A stretch of DNA of 64,000 bases from Sulfurovum sp. (GCA_030949725.1 JAUZSE010000025.1:1-64000), one strand, 5' to 3'; numbered from the stretch's first letter, positions 18,354-27,661 are shown. Program-made: numbers and translations. The notes: generated by a model not told the origin, from the letters alone.

Positions 18354-20432
18354 ATGACATCCAAAATTTTAAGATTATCCATTATAGCTTCATCCGCTGT
18401 AATAAGCGTACCCACATTTGCAGAGGAAGTTACACTGGATTCTATCGTGGTAGGGGCTGACTTTAGAGAGCAAAATCTGTCTAAAGTAGCTGCTTCTGTG
18501 AGTCTCATCTCTGAAGCAAACATTTATGATAAAGCATCACAATCTTTTGTAGAAGTACTAGCTGCAGAGCCAAATGTAAACTTCTCTTCGGGTGCATCAA
18601 AAGCAAAATATATTCAAATACGTGGTATTGGTGAGAGAAGTCAATTTGTAACTCCTATCAATCCTTCTGTAGGTATCATCGTAGATGGTATTGACTTTTC
18701 ACAATCAGCTTTGGGTGTCACAATGTATGACTTAAAGCAAATTGAAGTACTTAGAGGACCACAAGGGACTACTTTTGGTGCGAATGGACTGGCAGGTGTG
18801 ATCAATGTGGAGAGTAATAGTCCGACCAATGAAGCAGGTGGACACATTGAAGCTACTCTAGGAGATTACAACACGAAAGCTTTTGGTTTAACTGTGAATG
18901 CACCTATCGTTGAAGATAAATTACTTTCAAGATTTTCTTTGTATAAAAATACATCTGATGGATATATGAATAATGTATTTTTAGGACGAGAAGACACTGC
19001 AAATATTGATGAACTCTCAGCCAAAGCAAAATTCCGTTGGTTCGCAGCAGATAACCATACGGTTGATTTGACATTACAACATATAAATATAGACAATGGT
19101 TATGATGGATTTACTTTTGATAATTCAAGAAATTCTTACGCGGATGAACCAGGAAGAGATGCACAAGAAACCAATGCCTTTGCATTAAAATCTACCTATC
19201 AAGTGAATGAATCTATGCATTTAATCTCTGCTATAAGTTACAGTCAAACAGACTTAAAATACAGTTTTGATGTAGATTGGTCTTATGCGGGTGCATTTGA
19301 TGATGCTTTATATCCATATAGTGCATTTGATGAGTACCTAAGAGATAGAGAGCAGTTAGATATAGATGTGCGTTTGGTTTCAGATGAAGCAGGTCGTATT
19401 TTTTCTGGGACGACAGATTGGACTATTGGGGCATATTATAAAGATTATTCTGAAAATATGTCACGTGAGTATACCTATCTTGCTGCACCTTTTAGTTCAG
19501 TATATGATACACAAAATACAGCAATTTACGGACAGCTAGACACGCATTTTTCTAACAAACTCACTTTGGTTACAGGACTTAGACTAGAGCAGTGGGATTC
19601 TAAATATTCTGACTCTGAAAATATTAATATTAATACAGATGAGTTGTTAACAGGGGGTAAAATCGGACTTAATTACCAAGCTTCAGCCGATCGTTTATAC
19701 TATGTTACTTTAGCCAAAGGGTATAAACCTGGTGGCGTAAATGCGGACAACAGATTATCATCAGATACAAGACAATATGAGACAGAAACATTATGGAATA
19801 TTGATGCAGGTTTAAATGCTAATTATTTTAATAGTAAAGTCAAGAGCCGATTTAACCTTTTTTATGGGCAACGTAAGGATCAACAAGTCAAAGACTCTCT
19901 TCTTATTCCTCAGCCTGGTGGAAGTACAGAATTTGTTGACTATGTGAGTAATGCTGCTGAGGGTAACTATTATGGAGTAGAATCACAAATTGATTATTTC
20001 CCTCTTGAGACCTTACACCTATTTACGAGTTTTGGTTTACTTCAAGCAGAGTTTGATGAATATCCAAACAACCCTATGATGACAGGTCGTGCGCCTGCAA
20101 ACTCTCCAGAGTATCAGTATAATGTAGGGTTGGATTATCTGTTTCTTGATGCATGGACATTTAAAACAAATGTGGAAGGTAAAGGAAGTTATTATTTCTC
20201 AAACAGACATAACGAAAAAGCAGAAGCTTACGCCTTATGGCACTCAAGTTTAGAATACACAACAGGTGCGTTTACAGCAGCTCTTTGGGTAAGAAATATT
20301 ACAGATGAAACGTATCAAGTGAGAGGTTTTGGAAGTTTTGGTAACAATCCTGGTAATGGGTATGCTACAGAATTATATACACAACTAGGCACGCCAAGAA
20401 CAGCAGGCTTGACGCTTTCATACGACTTTTAA
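18354..20432 (+). CDS. TonB-dependent receptor, probably for thiamine
   Basis: A 692-residue outer-membrane receptor. A signal peptide (about residues 1-23, ending FAEE) precedes a plug domain with TLDSIVVGADFREQNLS (TonB-box area), YIQIRGIGERSQF and LKQIEVLRGPQGTTFGANGLAGVINVE, then a beta-barrel ending TAGLTLSYDF with the terminal aromatic residue. Families with FREQ near the plug are usually siderophore or thiamine type. The adjacent PnuT-like permease and kinase, and the THI-like leader, point to thiamine. The substrate is inferred from context, not from the protein. Confidence 0.8.
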   Translation: MTSKILRLSIIASSAVISVPTFAEEVTLDSIVVGADFREQNLSKVAASVSLISEANIYDKASQSFVEVLAAEPNVNFSSGASKAKYIQIRGIGERSQFVTPINPSVGIIVDGIDFSQSALGVTMYDLKQIEVLRGPQGTTFGANGLAGVINVESNSPTNEAGGHIEATLGDYNTKAFGLTVNAPIVEDKLLSRFSLYKNTSDGYMNNVFLGREDTANIDELSAKAKFRWFAADNHTVDLTLQHINIDNGYDGFTFDNSRNSYADEPGRDAQETNAFALKSTYQVNESMHLISAISYSQTDLKYSFDVDWSYAGAFDDALYPYSAFDEYLRDREQLDIDVRLVSDEAGRIFSGTTDWTIGAYYKDYSENMSREYTYLAAPFSSVYDTQNTAIYGQLDTHFSNKLTLVTGLRLEQWDSKYSDSENININTDELLTGGKIGLNYQASADRLYYVTLAKGYKPGGVNADNRLSSDTRQYETETLWNIDAGLNANYFNSKVKSRFNLFYGQRKDQQVKDSLLIPQPGGSTEFVDYVSNAAEGNYYGVESQIDYFPLETLHLFTSFGLLQAEFDEYPNNPMMTGRAPANSPEYQYNVGLDYLFLDAWTFKTNVEGKGSYYFSNRHNEKAEAYALWHSSLEYTTGAFTAALWVRNITDETYQVRGFGSFGNNPGNGYATELYTQLGTPRTAGLTLSYDF

Positions 20433-20433
20433 A

Positions 20434-21036
20434 ATGACATTTTCCATTCAAGGCATTATGGATGCTTTTTTAGCTATGCCCATGTGGGAACTCATAGCAG
20501 TAGTTCTGGGCATTGCGTATGTACTCCTTGCAGCCAAAGAGTCTTTGTGGACATGGCTCTTTGCATTTTTTGGGACTTTTATTTATACTATACTATTTTG
20601 GGAAGGAGCGCTTGTCTCTTCTTCTTTGCTCAATCTTTATTATATGGGTATGGCAGTGTATGGTTTTTTCTTATGGCGTAGTGGTGGAGAAGAGGGTAAA
20701 GAACTTACAGTAAGTAGTTGGTCACTGCAAAAAAATATGAGTATGATCTTTTCAGGACTACTCATAGCCACAATACTTGGATACCTATCTGATACCTATA
20801 CGGATGCAAAATTTGCTTACCTAGACACATTTGTTATGGTCTTCTCTGTACTTGCCACGTGGATGTTGGCAAATAAAGTATTGGAAAACTGGCTTTACTG
20901 GATAGTGGTCGATTCTGCTGCTATTGTACTCTACTGGCAGACGGGTTATCTTGCAACGATTGTACTTTTTGCACTGTATGTTCTTTTGGCATTTTATGGC
21001 TATATCGCTTGGTCTAAGGTAAAAAATGCAGGGTAA
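20434..21036 (+). CDS. pnuT: PnuC-family transporter, probably PnuT for thiamine
   Basis: A 200-residue protein with about seven hydrophobic segments, the size of PnuC-family vitamin permeases that work by facilitated diffusion and trapping. WELIAVVLGIAYVLLAAKES, NLYYMGMAVYGFFLW and the repeat-like ENWLYWIVVDSAAIVLYW are family marks. One base separates it from the receptor stop and it overlaps the kinase gene by 11 bases. PnuC imports nicotinamide riboside in other species; the neighbouring kinase and THI-like leader favour thiamine (PnuT). The gene symbol rests on context. Confidence 0.82.
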   Translation: MTFSIQGIMDAFLAMPMWELIAVVLGIAYVLLAAKESLWTWLFAFFGTFIYTILFWEGALVSSSLLNLYYMGMAVYGFFLWRSGGEEGKELTVSSWSLQKNMSMIFSGLLIATILGYLSDTYTDAKFAYLDTFVMVFSVLATWMLANKVLENWLYWIVVDSAAIVLYWQTGYLATIVLFALYVLLAFYGYIAWSKVKNAG

Positions 21037-21736
21037 ATTGGTGCAATATACTTTGTTTGGAAATGATAGTATACAAAGCGTTACCCTCTTAAAGACACAA
21101 GGTTTTTCGAATGAAAGCTATCTGATAAGAACTACAGACCACAAATACTTACTTAGAAAATTTAAACTCGAAAATAATAGAAAACGTGAGTTTAAAGTAC
21201 AAAAATTAGCATATCAAAAAAAGATAGCAGCCAAACCTCAAATTCTTGATGAGAAAAATGGGTTGATGATCTGTGACTATGTAGAGGGTGAGCATAAAGA
21301 AAAACTAAACAAACACAACTTGACACAACTTGCCATAATTCTAAAAAAATTACATAAAATACAGTTAAGAGAAACACCTATAAACTTACAAAAATCATTT
21401 ATCTCACAATCAAAAGAAGTAAAAAAAGCATTTCAAACCATACAAGGCTATAAAGTAGAAAATGTACTTTGCCATAATGACCTCAATCTTAAAAATATAC
21501 TCGTCAACAACAAAAGAATAAAACTGATAGACTGGGAGTTTGCGACAGTGAATGACAGATATTTTGATCTGGCATGTGTCTGTATGGAGTGTGATTTAAA
21601 CAAAAAAGATGAGGCATATTTTTTAAGAAGATATTTTGGAAGAGAAGCAAAAATAAACCTAGATAAACTTACTGCATATCAGGCTATTTATAAGGCACTG
21701 TGCTTGCAATGGTTTGAGGGTGTTGGAGAAGTATAA
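21026..21736 (+). CDS. Choline/aminoglycoside-type kinase, probably thiamine kinase
   Basis: A 236-residue APH/ChoK-fold phosphotransferase. The N-lobe shows FSNESYLIRT and YLLRKFK; the catalytic loop is CHNDLNLKNILV (about 150-161), with IKLIDWEFATVNDRYFDLA as the metal-binding DFG-like part. Together with the PnuT-type importer this would phosphorylate incoming thiamine and trap it, as ThiK or the kinase called TnrK does. It overlaps pnuT by 11 bases. Choline or another alcohol is a possible alternative substrate; context decides the call. Confidence 0.75.
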   Translation: MQGKLVQYTLFGNDSIQSVTLLKTQGFSNESYLIRTTDHKYLLRKFKLENNRKREFKVQKLAYQKKIAAKPQILDEKNGLMICDYVEGEHKEKLNKHNLTQLAIILKKLHKIQLRETPINLQKSFISQSKEVKKAFQTIQGYKVENVLCHNDLNLKNILVNNKRIKLIDWEFATVNDRYFDLACVCMECDLNKKDEAYFLRRYFGREAKINLDKLTAYQAIYKALCLQWFEGVGEV

Positions 21737-21810
21737 TATTCAAAGTGCATTTATATCTGACGAATATATAGATGAAATACTTGTAAATATTAGTTATTAG
21801 ATGATGGTAT

Positions 21811-22210
21811 TGGTGGAGATGAGGGGAATTGAACCCCTGTCCTAAAATAGCTAGAACTATGACTCTACATGCTTAGTCAGTGTTGTTAATTTTGATCTGG
21901 TTTTGTACTACACTCAAAACTTTGCCAGACGAGCTAGGATTCTCACTCTAGGGCATAGCTTCCCTAAAGCATAGTCACCAGATGTGATACCCAAAGTGCG
22001 CAAGCACTTCCAAATAAATGGATTCCGATTAAGATGACACTCCTCGGTAGGGCAGTCCTCCGCGAAGCGGGGTTAATGACTTACGCTACTGCGTAAGCTG
22101 GACGGTAATCTGTGTTGTTTGCGTTTAAATGCGTGTGAGCCGCGTAACGGAATTGCTCAGTCCGACATGCACATAGCCCCGACTACTCCAGTCGAAACCA
22201 AGTCATCCCC
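21811..22210 (-). ncRNA. ssrA: tmRNA (ssrA)
   Basis: The minus strand runs from GGGGATGACTTGGTTTCGAC to a TTCAATTCCCCTCATCTCCA 3' end with CCA, which pairs with the 5' end to make the tRNA-like acceptor. The tag frame at 22122-22081 reads ANNTDYRPAYAVA then TAA; Campylobacterota tags also start ANN and carry PAYA. It rescues stalled ribosomes and marks the product for Clp proteases, whose ClpS/ClpA parts lie in this window. Confidence 0.97.
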
Positions 22211-22277
22211 ATAATTGTAAAGATAATGGAATGATAACACTTTTAGGTTGTTTTGTCAATAGATATTTTGTAAAATT

Positions 22278-23102
22278 CTAAGAAGTAAGAAAAGATAAAG
22301 TACTATTTATACCTTTTCTTCTGGCACTTCTTGTGAGTAGTGCCCAAATAATCCATGTGATACCCACTAAAATAAAAGGTATACTTAACATTTGACCTGT
22401 ACTAAAAGGTAGTTCTGTGCTGTAGTCAGCTTGACGGGTTTTGGTATACTCAAGTATAAAACGCATGATAAACATGTAGGTCAAAAAGACACCGGGAAGT
22501 ATCTTTGTCGCAAATAGTGGGGTAACTTTACGGTAAATTGCTAGCATAATTACAAACAGTAGCAGATAGGAAAATGCTTCATACAGTTGAACAGGATGAC
22601 GGGGAACCATATCTATTCTTTGAAAAATGATTGCCCATGGTTTATCTGAGGGTAGACCAAGTATTTCAGAGTTAAAAAGGTTTCCAAAACGTATAAATAC
22701 ACCAACGAGTGCGCCTGGTATAGCAATACGTGAGACTAGCCAAAAGAAGGATTCGTTGTAGCGTTTTGCAAATATATAAAGTGCCACAATGACACCGAGT
22801 AAGCCACCATGACTTGCCAATCCACCTTTCCATACTTTGAGTATTTCGAGAGGGTGAGCGAGATAATACTCTGGTTCATACGCTAAACAGTGCATCAAAC
22901 GCGCACCAATCACCGCACCTACCATCACATATATGAGTAGGTTGTCTAGTACAATAGGATCTTTATTTTCACGTATATATATCCGTTGAAATATCATAAG
23001 TCCGAGAAAAAATGAGCCTACAAAGAGAAGTCCATACCAGCGTAGTTGTAAGGGTCCTAGTTCTAATAGAATAGGGTTTACATTCCAAATTAAGTGTTCC
23101 AT
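22278..23102 (-). CDS. lgt: Prolipoprotein diacylglyceryl transferase
   Basis: A 274-residue inner-membrane enzyme that attaches diacylglycerol to the lipobox cysteine of lipoproteins such as the one at 7945. Seven hydrophobic segments are seen. Motifs: LQLRWYGLLF, VMVGAVIGARLMHCLAYEP, WKGGLASHGGLLGV, GALVGVFIRFGNLFNSEILG (the family signature GRxGNFxN read as GVFIRFGNLFNSE), and RHPVQLYEAFSY with the essential His. The start is the ATG at 23102. It is a single gene between ssrA and trpA on the same strand. Confidence 0.94.
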   Translation of the reverse strand: MEHLIWNVNPILLELGPLQLRWYGLLFVGSFFLGLMIFQRIYIRENKDPIVLDNLLIYVMVGAVIGARLMHCLAYEPEYYLAHPLEILKVWKGGLASHGGLLGVIVALYIFAKRYNESFFWLVSRIAIPGALVGVFIRFGNLFNSEILGLPSDKPWAIIFQRIDMVPRHPVQLYEAFSYLLLFVIMLAIYRKVTPLFATKILPGVFLTYMFIMRFILEYTKTRQADYSTELPFSTGQMLSIPFILVGITWIIWALLTRSARRKGINSTLSFLTS

Positions 23103-23147
23103 AAGTGATAGCCTTGATTTAATTAGAAGTATTATACTCTAAATAAT

Positions 23148-23887
23148 CTAAGCGTTTATCTTCTCTTTTATCTCTTTTGCAATTTGGGAAATCTTTTTAA
23201 TCTTTTGACTGCCATTAAGACTTTCATCTAAAAGTACTTTCACAAATGCTGAACCTACGATTACACCATCCACACCAACGGCTTTTTCTTTTGCTGTATG
23301 CGTATCAACACCAAAACCTACATAGACAGGCGTGTCAGAGTACTTTTTGATACTTGTAATGATGGGTTGTAAGTCTTCACTTTTACCTGATCCAGTGATG
23401 CCTGCATACGCTACAAGGTAGATGAACTTTTTGCATCGGTGACTATTTCTTTTATGCGTGCTTGCGTATCTGTAGGTGCTATGAAGTCTATGAGGCTCAA
23501 ATCTGCTGCTTCTATGCTTGGCTTGTAAGGTCTTGCTTCTTCAAGGGGTAAATCAGGGATGATAAAACCATTTACGCCTGATTTTTTGGCTTCTGCAATG
23601 AATGTATCCATACCTTTGTGGTAAAAAGGATTAAAGTAACCCATCCAAAGCGTATCGATGTGTGGGGCTATTTTTGTAGAGGCTTCAAATAGATGGTCTA
23701 ATTTAAAACCATTTTGTAAGGCTTTAAGGTTGGCTGCTTCTATGACAGGACCATCGGCAACAGGATCAGAAAATGGCATACCTAGTTCTAAAGTGTCAAC
23801 TCCAGCTTCAGCCAAAGCCAATGATGCATCTACTGTAAATTCTAAAGAGGGGTATCCAGTGGTAATATAAGCAACTAATTTCTTCAA
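23148..23887 (-). CDS. trpA: Tryptophan synthase alpha subunit (one frameshift)
   Basis: The span encodes about 246 residues. The first part has VAYITTGYPS, DTLELGMPFSDPVADGPVI with the catalytic Glu and Asp region, and GFIIPDLPLEEA. The frame breaks at a T5 run (23428-23432; A5 on the coding strand). One added A continues it as KKFIYLVAYAGITGSG, VYVGFGVDTHTAKE and GVIVGSAFVK, ending EKINA at 23148. The subunit splits indole-3-glycerol phosphate into indole and glyceraldehyde 3-phosphate. The partner trpB and other trp genes are not in the window, so trpA stands alone here. A sequencing indel is likely. Confidence 0.92.
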
Positions 23888-23973
23888 TATGTCTTCTTCT
23901 ATAATATATTTTTAACATTATATGATAAAATGAGTAAAAATATAGATTTTTCATTTAGGATTAAAATAAAATT

Positions 23974-24786
23974 ATGAGTATGTATACAGCAAAAATAGAA
24001 AAAAAAGTAACCTTAAGCACTATAGCAAAGATGAAAGGCAATGAACCTATCACTATGGTAACAGCCTATGACGCACTTTTTGCGAAGCTTTTTGATGGCG
24101 AAGTTGAGATGATCTTAGTCGGTGATAGTCTTAATATGAGTTTTTTAGGAAAAGAGGACACACTTTCTGCCACTATGGATCAGATGATTTACCATACGCA
24201 GGCGGTCTGTAATGGTGCAAATTTACCACTTATCGTACTAGATATGCCTTTTGGAACGTATACTTCTCCAAAAATGGCTGTAGAAAATGCAACAAGAGCA
24301 TACAGAGAGACCAATGCACAAGCAGTGAAGATAGAGGGTGGTAAAGAGCGTGCATATATCGTTGAAGCATTAACACAAAACTCTATTGCCGTGCTTGGAC
24401 ATATAGGGCTTATGCCACAGTTTTTACGCAGTGATGGTGGCTATAAAATACGAGGAAAAGATGCAGAAGACATTGCAGCTTTGGTGGAAGATGCAATAGC
24501 ATTGGAAAAAGCAGGGGTTTTTGCCCTTGTGGTAGAAGGCGTAAAAGAAGAGGCAGCAAAGGCTATTACGCAGGCTATATCTATCCCAACTATTGGCATA
24601 GGAGCAGGAAACAGTACGGACGGGCAAGTATTGGTTTGGTCTGATATGTTTGGGTTCTTTGAAACCTTTAAGCCTAAGTTTGTCAAACAGTATATGGATG
24701 GTGCAAAGCAGATACGAAAGGGACTTGAAGCGTATCGTGATGAAGTGAAAGATAGAACATTCCCAAGTGATGAGTATACTTATTAA
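23974..24786 (+). CDS. panB: 3-methyl-2-oxobutanoate hydroxymethyltransferase
   Basis: A 270-residue pantothenate-pathway enzyme that adds a hydroxymethyl group to ketoisovalerate. Motifs: ITMVTAYDALFAKLFD, MILVGDSLNMSFLG (Asp of the metal site), DMPFGTY, VKIEGGKE, AVLGHIGLMPQ, IPTIGIGAG. Length and all marks fit the family. Its TAA overlaps the ATG of the next gene (methyltransferase); the ancestral neighbour was probably ruvB, whose start the same junction sequence resembles. It is divergent from trpA. Confidence 0.96.
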   Translation: MSMYTAKIEKKVTLSTIAKMKGNEPITMVTAYDALFAKLFDGEVEMILVGDSLNMSFLGKEDTLSATMDQMIYHTQAVCNGANLPLIVLDMPFGTYTSPKMAVENATRAYRETNAQAVKIEGGKERAYIVEALTQNSIAVLGHIGLMPQFLRSDGGYKIRGKDAEDIAALVEDAIALEKAGVFALVVEGVKEEAAKAITQAISIPTIGIGAGNSTDGQVLVWSDMFGFFETFKPKFVKQYMDGAKQIRKGLEAYRDEVKDRTFPSDEYTY

Positions 24787-24809
24787 TGGAACGTATGATA
24801 GAGATAGAA
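24781..24809. repeat. Left copy of 29-bp direct repeat at the panB/ruvB insertion
   Basis: Matches 27633-27661 at 26 of 29 positions, including 14 identical bases starting TAATGGAACG. The right copy is the true start of ruvB; the left copy contains the panB stop and the first codons (MERMIEIE) of the methyltransferase. Confidence 0.85.
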
Positions 24810-25889
24810 AAAAAGAATTATTTAATGAAAACTAATATCTCAGCTGTTGATTTGTTTTGTGGGATAGGAGGATTGTCTTATGGATTGAAACAGTCAGGAA
24901 TTGATATAAAAGCAGGGTTTGATTTTGATAATAAATGTAGGTATGCTTATGAGGCAAATTGTGATGCTAGGTTTATCCATCAAGATATTAGTCAAGTAAA
25001 AAGCGAAGATATAGAAGCCTTTTATGACAAAGAAGATATTCGTGTTTTGGTAGGATGTGCGCCTTGTCAGCCATTTTCAACCTATACACTTAATGCAGAT
25101 AAACAAAAAGACCAAAGATGGCAATTGCTTTATGCCTTTAGTCGATTAATAAAAGAGACACAACCCGATATAGTTTCAATGGAAAATGTACCTAATTTAT
25201 TAAATTTCAAAAAAGAACCTGTGTTTGAGAATTTTGTCAATGAATTAAAAGATGAGGGCTATTTTGTATGGCATAAAATTGTGTATTCTCCTGATTATGG
25301 GATTCCACAAAAACGAAAAAGATTAATATTATTAGCATCTAAAAAAGCTGAAATTACACTTATAAATCCAACACACACCAAAGAGAATTATGTTACAGTA
25401 AGAGATGCTATAGGTCATTTAGAAGCATTAGACTCTGGAGAGACTTCATCTAAAGATTTTATACACAAATCTTCTAAGTTGTCAGATAAAAATTTAAAGA
25501 GGTTAAGACAATCGGTTCAGGGTGGAAGCTGGAAAGACTGGGATGAAAGTTTAAAGTTAGAGTGTCATAAAAAAGAGAGTGGAAAAACTTATGGAAGTGT
25601 TTATGGACGAATGAAATGGGATGAACCCTCTCCGACTATGACTACCTTTTGTACAGGTATTGGTAACGGAAGATTTGGACACCCAGAGCAAGATAGAGCT
25701 ATATCTTTGAGGGAAGCAGGAATTTTACAAAGTTTCCCAAAAGCGTATAAATTTTCTTCTAATAGTGAAAACTTGAAATTCACACAGGTTTCCAAGCAGA
25801 TTGGGAATGCTGTACCTCCTAGACTAGGAGAGATAATAGGCTTAAGTATTATAAAACACTTGGAGGAGATAGAAGATGGAAAAAATTAA
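24786..25889 (+). CDS. C5-cytosine DNA methyltransferase
   Basis: A 367-residue enzyme that methylates cytosine at C5 using S-adenosylmethionine. Motif I SAVDLFCGIGG (about 19-29), motif IV GCAPCQPFS with the catalytic Cys (about 91-99), motif VI SMENVPN, motif VIII QKRKRLILLAS, then target-recognition variable part, motif IX region and motif X QIGNAVPPRLGEIIG. The first 13 residues (MERMIEIEKKNYL) are not family-like; they come from the duplicated ruvB start, and MKTNISAVDLF at 24825 is the probable native start. It overlaps the DUF262 gene by 14 bases. No restriction enzyme gene is adjacent. Base composition is more AT-rich than panB or ruvB, suggesting transfer. Confidence 0.92.
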   Translation: MERMIEIEKKNYLMKTNISAVDLFCGIGGLSYGLKQSGIDIKAGFDFDNKCRYAYEANCDARFIHQDISQVKSEDIEAFYDKEDIRVLVGCAPCQPFSTYTLNADKQKDQRWQLLYAFSRLIKETQPDIVSMENVPNLLNFKKEPVFENFVNELKDEGYFVWHKIVYSPDYGIPQKRKRLILLASKKAEITLINPTHTKENYVTVRDAIGHLEALDSGETSSKDFIHKSSKLSDKNLKRLRQSVQGGSWKDWDESLKLECHKKESGKTYGSVYGRMKWDEPSPTMTTFCTGIGNGRFGHPEQDRAISLREAGILQSFPKAYKFSSNSENLKFTQVSKQIGNAVPPRLGEIIGLSIIKHLEEIEDGKN

Positions 25890-26946
25890 AAAAGAGATTA
25901 AAATTACAGAAGAACAAAAAACCAATGCAGAAAAACAGATATTGGAAAAAATAAAAAATTATGATTATGATACAGTTGAATATCCTATAGAGGTAATCAT
26001 TCAACAGTACTCAGATGGTATTGAAAATAATGATGGAGAAATCTATATACCCGATTATCAAAGAGAGTATGTTTGGGCAGAAAAAAGAAGGTCTAAGTTT
26101 ATCGAATCTATTATTTTAGGAATTCCAATACCATATATATTTTTTGCTGATGTTGATGGTAGATATGAAATAGTAGATGGCTCCCAAAGAATTAGGACAT
26201 TACATTCATTTCTCTCTAATGAGCTGAAATTACAAGAGTTGGAAAAGTTGACAGAATTAAATAATTTTTATTTTAAAGATTTATCAATAATTAGACAAAG
26301 GAGAATAAGAAAAAAAAGCTTAAAAATGATTGCTCTTGGTGAAAAAACAGATGCAAAGGCTAGAATTGATTTATTTGAACGAATAAATACTGGAAGTGAT
26401 CAATTAAAACAAATAGAAGTTCTAAAGGGTGCTTATGGTGGAAAATTTTATAATTTTATTTCAGAGTGTGCTAATAATAAACTATTTAGGCAACTTTGTC
26501 CAATAAGTGAAAAAAGAACGTTAAGAGAAGAGCCACAGCAAATGGTTTTGAGATTTTTTGCTTATTCTGAAAATAGAACTGAGTACAAAGGGCATGTTGC
26601 TCCATTTATAGAAGAATATATTAAAAGTAAAAAGGATACTTTTACAGATGAAGAGAAGGGAAAGATGGAAAGTAGTTTTTCCTTAATGTTAAAGTTCGTT
26701 GATAAAAATTTTGAAAATGGTTTTGCAAAAACAAAAAGTGCAAAATCAACTCCTCGTGTTAGATTTGAAGCTATATCAGTAGGAGTTTATTTAGCTTTAT
26801 TGGAAAACCCTAGTTTAGATAAAGTAAATACTGATTGGGTAGGGTCTGATGAATTTAAAGTACATACTCGTTCTGATGCAGCAAATAATAGACTTAAATT
26901 GATAGGACGAACTGATTATGTCAAAAATAAGATTTTAGGTAAATAG
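25876..26946 (+). CDS. DUF262 (GmrSD-like N-domain) protein
   Basis: A 356-residue protein with the DUF262 domain found in the S subunit of GmrSD-type modification-dependent restriction systems. The marks are YIPDYQREYVWAEKRRSKFI (about 56-75), the DGSQRIRTLHSF motif with the DGxQR signature (about 97-108) and ERINTGSDQLKQIEVLKG, typical of the family. The usual partner domain DUF1524 (HNH nuclease) is absent in this protein and nearby. Instead the next gene, touching its stop codon, encodes a HEPN protein. Roles in nucleotide-dependent DNA sensing are inferred. It overlaps the methyltransferase gene by 14 bases, so the three are one transcript. Confidence 0.85.
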   Translation: MEKIKKEIKITEEQKTNAEKQILEKIKNYDYDTVEYPIEVIIQQYSDGIENNDGEIYIPDYQREYVWAEKRRSKFIESIILGIPIPYIFFADVDGRYEIVDGSQRIRTLHSFLSNELKLQELEKLTELNNFYFKDLSIIRQRRIRKKSLKMIALGEKTDAKARIDLFERINTGSDQLKQIEVLKGAYGGKFYNFISECANNKLFRQLCPISEKRTLREEPQQMVLRFFAYSENRTEYKGHVAPFIEEYIKSKKDTFTDEEKGKMESSFSLMLKFVDKNFENGFAKTKSAKSTPRVRFEAISVGVYLALLENPSLDKVNTDWVGSDEFKVHTRSDAANNRLKLIGRTDYVKNKILGK

Positions 26947-27612
26947 ATGGAAGTTATTATTTTAGAATTTGAAGGGAAAACGGAAGAAATAAATGAATAT
27001 TTTTCCTTTGTTCGAACGACTACTCATCTTAGGTTGAATTTAGGTGAGGATATGATAGAAGTTTCAGAGACTGTCCATCAAGTTTTGAAGTCAAACTTAT
27101 TTCTATTACTATATAATGTAGTGGAATCTTCATTTAAGAATGCTTTAGAAAAAATTTGTATAGAGATAAGTAATGATGAGTTAAAATATAAAGATGTTAT
27201 TTCTGAAATAAAAAAGATGTGGATTAATAAAGAGTATAAAAATTTTAATGAGAAATGTGATATTCCAAGAGATACCTCCAAGTCTGAATTTCTTATGAAC
27301 AAAATAGATACAATAACCCAAGATATTGTGAACATAAGATTTACCAACCAATTATCTGGTAATGTAACACCAGTAATAATAAAAGAATCAATAAATGAGT
27401 ATGGTCTTGAAACACATGATATTGAAAATCCAAGCTCCCTTTTTATTATAAAAAATAAACGTAATAATTTAGCTCATGGCAATGAAATATTTTCTGAATG
27501 TGGAAGAGAATATACCCTCTTAAGACTAGAAGAGATAAAAAATGAGTCTGTAGACTATATGAGATTTATTTTAGAGCATATAAAAGACTTTATAGATGAA
27601 AAAAAAATATAA
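26947..27612 (+). CDS. HEPN-domain (MAE_28990-like) predicted ribonuclease
   Basis: A 221-residue, largely helical protein. The C-terminal part contains IKNKRNNLAHGNEIF, with R172 and H177 in the Rx4H active-site pattern of HEPN ribonucleases, and the N-terminal part has SNLFLLLYNVVESSFKNALE, like the MAE_28990 family. HEPN proteins often cut RNA as toxic effectors in defence and toxin-antitoxin systems. It starts directly after the DUF262 stop codon (zero spacing). RNase activity and an effector role are inference; the HEPN call is moderate to good. It ends 25 bases before ruvB. Confidence 0.75.
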   Translation: MEVIILEFEGKTEEINEYFSFVRTTTHLRLNLGEDMIEVSETVHQVLKSNLFLLLYNVVESSFKNALEKICIEISNDELKYKDVISEIKKMWINKEYKNFNEKCDIPRDTSKSEFLMNKIDTITQDIVNIRFTNQLSGNVTPVIIKESINEYGLETHDIENPSSLFIIKNKRNNLAHGNEIFSECGREYTLLRLEEIKNESVDYMRFILEHIKDFIDEKKI

Positions 27613-27632
27613 AATTTAGAAGAGAGGAGGAA

Positions 27633-27661
27633 TACTAATGGAACGTATGGTAGAGCTAGAA
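27633..27661. repeat. Right copy of 29-bp direct repeat (native ruvB start)
   Basis: Contains the ruvB ATG at 27638 and codons MERMVELE; paired with 24781-24809 (26 of 29 identical). Between copies lies a 2.85-kb module. Confidence 0.85.

Noticed and set aside
21811-22210. Possible tRNA gene cluster on the minus strand
   Set aside because: Only one tRNA-like acceptor is present and the internal tag frame identifies tmRNA.
24810-27632. Transposon or integrase-borne element between the 29-bp repeats
   Set aside because: No transposase, integrase or terminal inverted repeats are visible, only the three defence-type genes.
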